From the NCBI GenBank assembly GCA_020697375.1, contig JAJFBJ010000167.1, positions 1-6,047 of the forward strand: 6,047 nt of DNA, given 5' to 3'. Position numbers and translations under genes: made by a program. Positions 1 through 5,695 of the stretch are shown here, one piece after another (within the stretch, counting starts at the first letter, position 1; every line of letters begins with the position of its first letter). The stretch comes from Nitrospira sp. GTDB taxonomy: Bacteria; Nitrospirota; Nitrospiria; Nitrospirales; Nitrospiraceae. Below the pieces are notes generated by a model. It was not told the origin of the DNA. It saw only the letters and a program-made list of their open reading frames with translations, and searched no databases.

Positions 1-1140
1 CTGATCATCGACCTGGGCGGGAACGACCGGTATCGCGGGTTGATCGGCGCGAGCCCGACCAACGACCTGGGGAACAGCGTGGTCATCGATCTGGACGGTC
101 ACGACGCCTATCAGCCCGCGCCTCTCGGCCTCGCAACGGGACGCCTTGGGATCGGCATGGTCATCGACCATGGCGGTAATGATACCTATCGCCTGGCTGC
201 CGGATCCGGCGGCGTCGGACTGGCGGGGCTGGGTCTCCTGTATGATGGAGAGGGAGAGGACATCTACGAGGGCAGCCGTTTCACCCAGGGCGCGGCCTTC
301 GGCGGATTCGGTGTACTGGTGGATCGTGCCGGAGACGATCACTATACGAGCTTCGGCTATGCGCTTGGATTCGGCGCGCCACTGGGCGTAGGAGCCGTGA
401 TCGATGTGGCGGGCGACGATTCCTACGAATGCGGCGGGCGCTATCCGAGCGCGTACAATGAGGCCGACGCCCCGAACGCCCAACCTCATGAGGCCGCATT
501 TCAATACGATTGCTTCGGGCTCGGCGCCGGGTCCGGACTGCGACTCTTCAGCAAACGGCCGTCGGAGCGCGCGCAGAGCCTGGCGGGTGGCTGGGGGCTT
601 CTCATCGACCTCGAAGGGAACGATCGCTATAGCAGCGCGAACTTTTCGCAAGGACACGGGTATTTTTTCGGCCTCGGCATGAAGCTGGATCTCGCGGGTG
701 ACGACGAGCACCAGGCGGCCCGTTACGGCCATGGGACGGCAGCCCATTTCGCGGTCGGCCTGATCGTGGATTATCAGGGCAAGGATCGCTACAGTTCGAA
801 AGGCCCCTTTTACAACGGCGGGGCCGCCTGGGACGGAAGCGTCGCGCTGGCTGTCGACGGCGGGCCGGACAGTGATTTCTATGATTTGCCTTCTTCCACC
901 GGACTAGGCATGGCCGACCTCGGGGGCTGGGCTATCTTCATCGAGGAAGGCGGCGCGGACCAATATGCGGTCAGTCGCGGACTGGGGCATGGCGCGGATA
1001 CCAGCATCGGAGCATTTTTCGATCTGGAAGGACGGGACGACTATTCTTCCATTCCGCCGCCGGTGGAGCGTGCGCGCCCGGCACGACTCAACGGGAAGAC
1101 ATATATCGAGAACGCGGGCAGCCTCTTCATCGACCGCTAG
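1..1140 (+). CDS. Tandem 26-residue repeat protein, predicted beta-solenoid, 5'-partial
   Basis: The reading frame is open from the first base of the window, so the true start lies upstream; 379 residues are visible before TAG at 1138-1140. I do not recognise the family. The protein consists of repeats with consensus G-h-h-h-D-x-x-G-[ND]-D-x-Y, for example VIDHGGNDTY, LIDLEGNDRY and FFDLEGRDDY. The first Asp of successive units falls at visible residues 4, 30, 56, 82, 108, 135, 203, 230, 257, 286, 315 (Glu) and 341, a spacing of mostly 26-29. One insertion of about 41 residues lies between units 6 and 7 and contains Cys144 and Cys171. Between the motifs are Gly-rich segments. Strict spacing, Gly turns and alternating hydrophobic residues suggest a beta-solenoid, and the G-x-D pattern loosely recalls RTX calcium-binding nonapeptides, but the period and the conserved Tyr differ. 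A surface or secreted structural role is inference; any signal peptide would be outside the window. The last residues (GSLFIDR) look like the start of another unit cut short. Confidence 0.85.
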   Translation: MIIDLGGNDRYRGLIGASPTNDLGNSVVIDLDGHDAYQPAPLGLATGRLGIGMVIDHGGNDTYRLAAGSGGVGLAGLGLLYDGEGEDIYEGSRFTQGAAFGGFGVLVDRAGDDHYTSFGYALGFGAPLGVGAVIDVAGDDSYECGGRYPSAYNEADAPNAQPHEAAFQYDCFGLGAGSGLRLFSKRPSERAQSLAGGWGLLIDLEGNDRYSSANFSQGHGYFFGLGMKLDLAGDDEHQAARYGHGTAAHFAVGLIVDYQGKDRYSSKGPFYNGGAAWDGSVALAVDGGPDSDFYDLPSSTGLGMADLGGWAIFIEEGGADQYAVSRGLGHGADTSIGAFFDLEGRDDYSSIPPPVERARPARLNGKTYIENAGSLFIDR

Positions 1141-1245
1141 CAGGATGGTGAAAAAGGCCGCGAGCTTTGTTCTCGCATCGCACTGAGGGTAAGAACGATG
1201 CGGCCTCGCCTCTTTGCTAAGAAGGTCGCTTTTGGACCATCCTGC
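1140..1245. repeat. Intergenic imperfect palindromic element (REP/MITE-like)
   Basis: The ends form a perfect 10-bp inverted repeat, GCAGGATGGT (1140-1149) and ACCATCCTGC (1236-1245). The match continues imperfectly inward through an A-rich stretch (AAAAAG on the left; the complement of CTTTT on the right). Inside, CGCATCG (1174-1180) can pair with CGATGCG (1196-1202), or GGCCGC (1156-1161) with GCGGCC (1200-1205). The left end includes the final G of the upstream stop codon. It has no coding capacity and no clear target-site duplication. From memory, similar sequences (GGATGGT, then AAAAAGGCCG, ending in CATCCTGC) are dispersed between genes in Nitrospira; I could not search to confirm. There is no T-run after the right arm, so it is not a classical intrinsic terminator, although a transcript would fold here and might be protected at its 3' end. 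Confidence 0.6.
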
Positions 1246-1301
1246 AGGCTCCCTCCGCGTTTGTCTCCGACTCCCTACACCCTCCCTTCCCGGACCGCTG
1301 C

Positions 1302-1329
1302 TTGACTCACCGCGCCACATGGCTATCTA
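1302..1329 (+). promoter_or_regulatory. Candidate sigma-70-type promoter for lon
   Basis: TTGACT at 1302-1307 matches five of six bases of the -35 consensus. It is followed after 16 bp by TATCTA at 1324-1329, a weak -10 that matches only the first three bases. Transcription would start near 1336, giving a leader of about 80 nt before lon. No heat-shock (sigma-32-like) promoter or CIRCE inverted repeat is visible between 1246 and 1416. The stretch 1246-1300 before it is pyrimidine-rich, with repeated CTCCCT motifs, and contains nothing else I can name. Confidence 0.35.
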
Positions 1330-1337
1330 GGAGGACG

Positions 1338-1349
1338 ATGAACGCGTGA
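1338..1349 (+). other. Three-codon mini-ORF with strong Shine-Dalgarno in the lon leader
   Basis: A perfect AGGAGG (1329-1334) stands 3 nt before an ATG that opens the frame ATG AAC GCG TGA. The ten-base string GGAGGACGAT around it (1330-1339) recurs exactly at 1407-1416, where it is the ribosome binding site of lon. The mini-ORF could be a translated leader, a ribosome standby site, or the relic of a duplicated start region. The spacing of 3 nt is short and the peptide is trivial, so function is uncertain. Confidence 0.2.
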
Positions 1350-1406
1350 GACGTTCTACTATTCCTTTATCATGCCTCGTTCACGCGACGACCATCCGAG
1401 AACATT

Positions 1407-1411
1407 GGAGG
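1407..1411 (+). promoter_or_regulatory. Ribosome binding site deciding the lon start
   Basis: GGAGG ends 5 nt before the ATG at 1417. The upstream in-frame ATG at 1372 has no Shine-Dalgarno and would add 15 residues (beginning MPRSRDDHP) that do not resemble a Lon N-terminus, so 1417 is chosen. Confidence 0.8.
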
Positions 1412-1416
1412 ACGAT

Positions 1417-3822
1417 ATGACTGATTCGAACGGCCCCATACTCACGAACCTGCCCGTGCTTCCGCTGAAGCGAACGGTGTTGTTCCCCGGCACGATGATG
1501 CCGTTGACCGTCGGACGCAGCCGTTCAGTCGCGGCCGTCGAGGCAGCGTTGAAGACCGAAGATAAAACGTTGCTCGTCGTGGCTCAACGTGATGCGCAAA
1601 TCGATCAGCCGTCACTGCAAGACCTCTACAGCATCGGCACCAAGGCCGTGATCAAACAGACGGCCAGGGCGGCCGAAGGCCATTACAATATTTTAATCCA
1701 GGGCCTGGAGCGGTTCGTGTTGCTGAAGCTCGACCAGACCGATCCCTATCTGCAGGCCAGGGTGAAACAGCTGCCTGCCCCGAGTGAACAGAGTACCGAG
1801 GTGGAAGCGCTGCATCGGGCGATCCTGGACATCATCACCGAACTGCCGAAACTCATCCAAACGCCCGGCGTGCACGAGGCCGTGACGGCTCTCGGGACGG
1901 AAGAGGATCCCGTCGTCCTGGCCTATCGCATCGCCTCGTTGCTGAATCTCACGCTGGACGGCGAACAGCAGTTGCTGGAAGCCTCCACGCGCGCGGATCT
2001 GTTACGGGGGCTCTATGCCGCCTTGTCGCGCGAAGTGCAAATCTTACAGTTGCGGGACAAAATTGCGAGCGAAGCCAGGGAGAAGCTCGGCAAGACGCAG
2101 CGGGAGTATCTCCTGCGCGAGCAGATGAAAACGATTCAACAGGAGTTGGGCGACGGCAACGGCGAAGAAGACGAGGTCGGAGCGCTGAGAAAACAAATTC
2201 AGGAAGCCGGTCTTCCCGAGCACGTGAAAAAGGAAACGGACCGTGAACTCGCGCGGCTCGCCAAAACGCCGAGCGCCTCTCCCGAGCATCAAGTGATCCG
2301 GAGCTATCTGGAACTTGTGCTCGAGCTGCCCTGGAACAAGGCCTCGGAAGAGCGTCTGGACCTGTCGCATGTCCGGAACGTGCTCAACGAGGACCACTAC
2401 GGCATCAAGGAAGTGAAAGAGCGCATCGTGGAGCATCTGGCGGTGCTGAAGCTGAATCCTGCCGCCAAGGCGCCGATTCTCTGTCTCGTCGGCCCTCCGG
2501 GCGTGGGGAAGACCAGCCTGGGCCAGTCCATTGCCAAGTCGATGGGGCGCACCTTCGAGCGCTTCAGTCTCGGCGGACTCCATGACGAAGGCGAATTGCG
2601 CGGCCACCGCCGCACCTACGTCGGGGCCCTCCCCGGCCGCATCATTCAAGCGGTGCGGCGCGCGGGGGTCAACAATCCGGTCATCATGCTGGATGAAGTG
2701 GATAAACTCGGACGCGATTTCCGCGGTGATCCCGCGGCGGCGTTGCTGGAGATTCTGGATCCCGCGCAGAACCATACGTTCCGCGACCATTATCTAGATC
2801 TGCCGTTCGATCTCTCGAAGGTGTTTTTCATTACGACCGCCAACACGCTGGAGACGCTCTCGCAGCCGTTGTTGGACCGGATGGAAATCATCCGTCTGAA
2901 CGGATACAGCGAACGGGAAAAGCGCGAGATCGCGTTGCGTTATCTCTGGCCGAGAAGACTGAAGGAAGCCGGTCTGGGGGCGGACAACGTGAATCTGCCC
3001 GAAACCGTGCTCGATCAGGTCATCTCGCGCTACACGAGGGAATCGGGAGTGCGTCAGTTGGAACAAATGTTGGGACGCCTCACCAGAAAAATCGCCGTGA
3101 CCCTCGCGGATCAGGCCGATCAGCCTTCCGAGCAGGCTCCGGCCACCGTCGATATTACCGAGGCGCTGCTGGACGAGTGGCTCGGACAGGAACGGTTCCA
3201 ACCGGAAGAAGCCCGGAAGGACCTGCCGGCCGGTGTGGCCACGGGTCTCGCCTGGACTCCGACAGGCGGCGACGTGCTCTATATCGAAACGAGCCTGCTG
3301 CCGGGAAGCCATGACATGACGTTGACGGGCCAACTGGGAGACGTGATGCAGGAATCCGCGCGCGCCGCGCGCAGCTACCTGTGGAGCCATGCCGAGGCGA
3401 TGGGGTTGGATATTTCCCGCTTCAAGCGGAACGGGGTGCATATCCACGTGCCCTCCGGCGCCATACCGAAAGACGGTCCTTCGGCCGGTATCACCATGGC
3501 CACCGCGCTGGCCTCCGCCTACGTCGGCAAGCCGGTGCGCAGCGACACGGCGATGACGGGCGAGATCAGCCTGACCGGATTGGTGTTGCCGGTGGGCGGC
3601 ATCAAGGAAAAGGTGCTGGCTGCGCACAGGGCCGGGCTCCGGCGGATCATTCTGCCAAAGGCAAATGAGAAGGATCTGAAGGAGATTCCGGCGGAAGTGC
3701 GACAGGATCTGGAGGTCTTCCTGGTCCAACGATTGGATGAAGTGCTGCGGGCTGCGTTCCACGGGGAACCGACGCGGCCTCAATCCGAAATCGAAGCAGG
3801 CGCCTCCGTGGCAGGGGCCTAA
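1417..3822 (+). CDS. lon: ATP-dependent Lon protease (LonA type)
   Basis: This is a cytoplasmic, homohexameric AAA+ serine protease that unfolds and degrades misfolded proteins and short-lived regulators (family knowledge). From the 1417 start it has 801 residues, close to E. coli Lon at 784. Domains in order: the N-terminal substrate-binding LON domain (about 8-200, beginning LPVLPLKRTVLFPG); a helical/coiled-coil linker (about 205-310, with KTQREYLLREQMK); the AAA+ module with Walker A GPPGVGKT at 359-366, Walker B IMLDEVDK around 423-430, sensor-1 Asn476 in ITTANT and sensor-2 Arg546 in SGVRQLE; and the protease domain with catalytic Ser689 in KDGPSAG and Lys732 in GGIKEK. The Ser-Lys spacing of 43 equals that of E. 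coli Ser679/Lys722. All key residues are intact, so the enzyme should be active. The C-terminus carries a short, low-complexity, Ala/Glu-rich tail. A candidate promoter lies about 90 nt upstream; msrB follows after 117 nt and could be co-transcribed. Confidence 0.98.
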   Translation: MTDSNGPILTNLPVLPLKRTVLFPGTMMPLTVGRSRSVAAVEAALKTEDKTLLVVAQRDAQIDQPSLQDLYSIGTKAVIKQTARAAEGHYNILIQGLERFVLLKLDQTDPYLQARVKQLPAPSEQSTEVEALHRAILDIITELPKLIQTPGVHEAVTALGTEEDPVVLAYRIASLLNLTLDGEQQLLEASTRADLLRGLYAALSREVQILQLRDKIASEAREKLGKTQREYLLREQMKTIQQELGDGNGEEDEVGALRKQIQEAGLPEHVKKETDRELARLAKTPSASPEHQVIRSYLELVLELPWNKASEERLDLSHVRNVLNEDHYGIKEVKERIVEHLAVLKLNPAAKAPILCLVGPPGVGKTSLGQSIAKSMGRTFERFSLGGLHDEGELRGHRRTYVGALPGRIIQAVRRAGVNNPVIMLDEVDKLGRDFRGDPAAALLEILDPAQNHTFRDHYLDLPFDLSKVFFITTANTLETLSQPLLDRMEIIRLNGYSEREKREIALRYLWPRRLKEAGLGADNVNLPETVLDQVISRYTRESGVRQLEQMLGRLTRKIAVTLADQADQPSEQAPATVDITEALLDEWLGQERFQPEEARKDLPAGVATGLAWTPTGGDVLYIETSLLPGSHDMTLTGQLGDVMQESARAARSYLWSHAEAMGLDISRFKRNGVHIHVPSGAIPKDGPSAGITMATALASAYVGKPVRSDTAMTGEISLTGLVLPVGGIKEKVLAAHRAGLRRIILPKANEKDLKEIPAEVRQDLEVFLVQRLDEVLRAAFHGEPTRPQSEIEAGASVAGA

Positions 3823-3860
3823 CGTTTCGGTCCGGCCACTGCGGCGGCTACAAGAAGCCG

Positions 3861-3920
3861 TTGGATGGTGAGACATAGGCATGGTAACGTAACGCCATGC
3901 ATCTGTGTCTCACCATCCAA
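3861..3920. repeat. Long hairpin between lon and msrB
   Basis: TTGGATGGTGAGACA (3861-3875) is perfectly complementary to TGTCTCACCATCCAA (3906-3920), giving a 15-bp stem. After a short stretch with a 2-nt bulge, GCATGG (3879-3884) pairs with CCATGC (3895-3900) around the loop TAACGTAACG, itself a tandem TAACG. It starts 38 nt after the lon stop and ends 19 nt before the msrB ATG. No U-tract follows either arm, so it is not a standard intrinsic terminator. Its outer sequence GGATGGTGA is shared with the left end of the palindrome at 1140-1245, which suggests a related repeat family. Possible roles are mRNA stabilisation of lon, partial attenuation before msrB, or simply a dispersed repeat. The structure is certain; its function is not known. 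Confidence 0.85.
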
Positions 3921-3939
3921 GGGGAATGAGGGGGGAGTC

Positions 3940-4359
3940 ATGGGCGAACACATCGACATCGGCCCGATCGTCAAGGTGAGCAAACGAGACGGCGAATGGA
4001 AGCAGCAACTGACGCCAGAGCAATATCAAGTGCTGCGCCAGGAGGGTACCGAGGCGCCATTCAAGAACGCGCTGCACGACAATAAGAAGCCCGGCATTTA
4101 TCAATGCGCCGGATGCGAGCTGCCGCTTTTTTCGTCCGAACATAAGTTCGACAGCGGAACAGGCTGGCCCAGTTTCTGGCAACCCTTGAAGCCGGAAGCC
4201 GTGGAAACCAAGACCGACTTCAAAATCATTTTTCCCCGCACGGAAGTCCATTGCGCCCGTTGTGAAGGCCATCAAGGACACATCTTCAAGGACGGCCCGC
4301 CTCCGACCGGTTTACGATACTGCATCAATTCGGCGGCGCTGAAGTTTATTCCGGCCTAA
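3940..4359 (+). CDS. msrB: Peptide-methionine (R)-S-oxide reductase MsrB
   Basis: MsrB reduces methionine-R-sulfoxide in proteins back to methionine, usually with thioredoxin as reductant (family knowledge). The protein has 139 residues, typical of a single-domain MsrB, and no signal peptide, so it should be cytoplasmic. Visible motifs: Zn-binding CxxC pairs Cys56/Cys59 (CAGCE) and Cys105/Cys108 (CARCEGH), the family signature DSGTGWPSF (71-79), and the catalytic Cys128 in RYCINS. Residue 74 is Thr where E. coli MsrB has the resolving Cys (SGCGWPSF), so regeneration may use another thiol or act directly on the sulfenic acid (inference). The start at 3940 follows a purine-rich GAGGGG (3928-3933). 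An in-frame ATG at 3865 lies inside the hairpin and would add 25 residues unlike any MsrB, so it is rejected. Placement behind lon suggests shared protein-quality-control duty under oxidative stress. Confidence 0.96.
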   Translation: MGEHIDIGPIVKVSKRDGEWKQQLTPEQYQVLRQEGTEAPFKNALHDNKKPGIYQCAGCELPLFSSEHKFDSGTGWPSFWQPLKPEAVETKTDFKIIFPRTEVHCARCEGHQGHIFKDGPPPTGLRYCINSAALKFIPA

Positions 4360-4404
4360 CATTGATCCGATGCACGGGCGCTGTCGAGTGGCAGGCCTTT
4401 GCCG

Positions 4405-4450
4405 GGTCATCCGCCCCGCTGTCGCGAGAGGCGGCACAAGGGGGCGGACC
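4405..4450 (+). terminator. GC-rich hairpin after msrB, possible terminator
   Basis: TCCGCCCC (4410-4417) pairs perfectly with GGGGCGGA (4441-4448). Inside it, TGTCGC (4420-4425) can pair with GCGGCA (4431-4436), including one G-T pair. The hairpin is followed by CCTTGCTATTTGCTT, which is T-enriched but lacks a true T-run. It could slow or end transcription from lon-msrB ahead of the next gene's promoter. The remainder of 4360-4404 shows nothing recognisable. Confidence 0.3.
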
Positions 4451-4480
4451 TTGCTATTTGCTTCCGTGTCCTCCTAGACT
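4451..4480 (+). promoter_or_regulatory. Candidate promoter of the lipoprotein gene, possibly leaderless
   Basis: TTGCTA (4451-4456) and TAGACT (4475-4480) are separated by 18 bp and each matches four of six consensus bases. The ATG at 4490 begins 9 nt after the -10 box, so a transcript starting at the usual distance would have almost no 5' leader. No Shine-Dalgarno precedes either candidate ATG (4490 or 4508), which fits leaderless initiation. Confidence 0.4.
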
Positions 4481-4489
4481 GATCGATCC

Positions 4490-5656
4490 ATGGCTTCATT
4501 CTTTCCGATGCGAACCGCCCGGTACCTCTTGATCAGCTGGGCTGCGATCGTCGGCTGCTCGCCATCCTCCGATGTCATCTCAACCAATCTCAATGCCTGT
4601 TTGATCGTGACTGAGGCCGATGTTGAACTGGCCATCGGAACTCCGGTCACGCCGAGCCTGCAGCAAGACGATCGTCGGTGCCTCTACCAAGCGAAGCGCA
4701 ATCCCAAAGAAACGCTGACGGTGGAACTCAACTCCGGACCGGACGGAGACCCAAAGAGCCGCTTTCATGACCGGCGATCCAACAGCGATCATCAGCCGGT
4801 TCCTGGAATAGGTGACGGAGCCTTCACGGTCCAATCCCCGATCGGCGACATTCAGCTGACCTTTCTGAAAAACGATGCGTTGGTCACCTTGTCGCTTTTC
4901 TCAGCAAAACAACATAACCCTCAGGCCGCTGTGACGAATCTCGCCAGGATTGCCGCGAAAAGACTCGCCACCCCGTCGATCATCTCGCCTGCCGCTGCCC
5001 TGGCATCCGGTCCGACGCGAACGCCGTCACAATGGGCCGGTGATTGGTATGGATGCCTCCCTGTCGGGCTGATGTACGGCAAGGGGCGCCTGACCCTGAA
5101 GGAAACCGGCGACTGGACCCTTACGACTGCCATGGTCATGCCGGGGACGGTCGTGGCGGACAGGGGGCAATGGCAGGCGGAGTCGTACCAGGAAATCCTG
5201 CACGGAACCTATATGGTCGAAGGGAGCGACCGCTTCTCGACGACCGGTATCATGAGCGTGACCTGGAACAAACTCGCGAAACAGCAGACTCCTAATAAGT
5301 TCGATCCGCTGCTCTGGAAATCGTTCGCGGCAATTCCGCGCAAAGTCTCCGTCAAGCGGTTGCCCACGGTCGAACCCTCTCTCATCGGTACCTGGGAAGG
5401 CTCGGCCAAGTTCGTCGATCGCCAGGAGGAATTTGTCTGGACGATTACCTCGTCCAACGTGTCGGAATTCTACAAGGCCACCTCCCAGTCAGGCCTGGTG
5501 GAGCAGGAGCAGGATCGGCTCCGGCTGGTCGTTCCTCGAAGCAAAACGCCTCCGCTTTCGATTCGTGTTCCTGCCCCGGACAAGATGGAACTGATCGATG
5601 ATGCCGGGACGGTTTCGCAATGGGGCCGTAGTGAACAACTGCTGTCTCGTTGTTAG
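4490..5656 (+). CDS. Predicted lipoprotein of unknown function, N-terminal DUF3558-like domain
   Basis: I do not recognise a characterised family. The N-terminus has a basic stretch (MRTAR), a hydrophobic core (YLLISWAAIV) and a lipobox ending at Cys23 (IVGC), so a lipidated, membrane-anchored product is predicted. Residues about 34-162 carry the pattern C-L-I-V-T-E-A-D-V-E-x-A-I-G-T-P-V, then a second Cys (37 and 64, a possible disulfide), then PGIGDGAF and a helix rich in Ala. This resembles the general plan of DUF3558-like extracytoplasmic domains, but the resemblance is only by eye. A Ser/Pro/Ala-rich linker (163-181) leads to two C-terminal segments opening with WAGDWYG (about 182) and IGTWEG (about 302), each beta-rich and possibly lipocalin-like modules. 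The very last residue is Cys388, and Cys189 is the only other C-terminal-half cysteine, so they may pair. The start may be 4490 (388 residues) or 4508 (382 residues); the latter gives the more conventional signal peptide. There is no clear ribosome binding site at either. Confidence 0.8.
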   Translation: MASFFPMRTARYLLISWAAIVGCSPSSDVISTNLNACLIVTEADVELAIGTPVTPSLQQDDRRCLYQAKRNPKETLTVELNSGPDGDPKSRFHDRRSNSDHQPVPGIGDGAFTVQSPIGDIQLTFLKNDALVTLSLFSAKQHNPQAAVTNLARIAAKRLATPSIISPAAALASGPTRTPSQWAGDWYGCLPVGLMYGKGRLTLKETGDWTLTTAMVMPGTVVADRGQWQAESYQEILHGTYMVEGSDRFSTTGIMSVTWNKLAKQQTPNKFDPLLWKSFAAIPRKVSVKRLPTVEPSLIGTWEGSAKFVDRQEEFVWTITSSNVSEFYKATSQSGLVEQEQDRLRLVVPRSKTPPLSIRVPAPDKMELIDDAGTVSQWGRSEQLLSRC

Positions 5657-5695
5657 TCCATCCGCCACATCTCCTTTGGTCTCTCTTCTTCGACC

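Noticed and set aside
1..1140. Treating the first gene as a classical RTX toxin or hemolysin
   Set aside because: The units repeat every 26-29 residues with a conserved Tyr, not as contiguous GGxGxDxUx nonapeptides, and no toxin domain is visible.
904..1320. Minus-strand frame of 138 codons across the end of the repeat gene and the palindrome
   Set aside because: It covers a known repeat gene and a non-coding element, its composition is Arg-rich and unstructured, and no ribosome binding site or domain supports it.
1372..1416. N-terminal extension of Lon from ATG 1372
   Set aside because: There is no Shine-Dalgarno before 1372, whereas GGAGG stands 5 nt before ATG 1417, which gives a standard Lon N-terminus.
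2794..3882. Long minus-strand open frame (362 codons) opposite lon, and a similar one at 2044-2790
   Set aside because: Both lie wholly or mostly opposite the strongly conserved lon gene, have no recognisable protein motifs, are rich in Arg, His and Gln as expected for antisense frames of GC-rich genes, and the longer one begins inside the hairpin.
3861..3920. Calling the lon-msrB hairpin a rho-independent terminator
   Set aside because: No run of T follows the right arm on the + strand (it is followed by GGGGAATGAGG), and none follows the left arm on the - strand.
3865..3939. N-terminal extension of MsrB from ATG 3865
   Set aside because: The extra 25 codons read through the hairpin, do not look like MsrB, and the ATG at 3940 follows a purine-rich ribosome binding region.
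4468..4478. GTCCTCCTAGA is the exact reverse complement of TCTAGGAGGAC at 1326-1336
   Set aside because: An 11-base inverted match is expected several times by chance in a window of this length, and the upstream copy is explained by a Shine-Dalgarno-like sequence.
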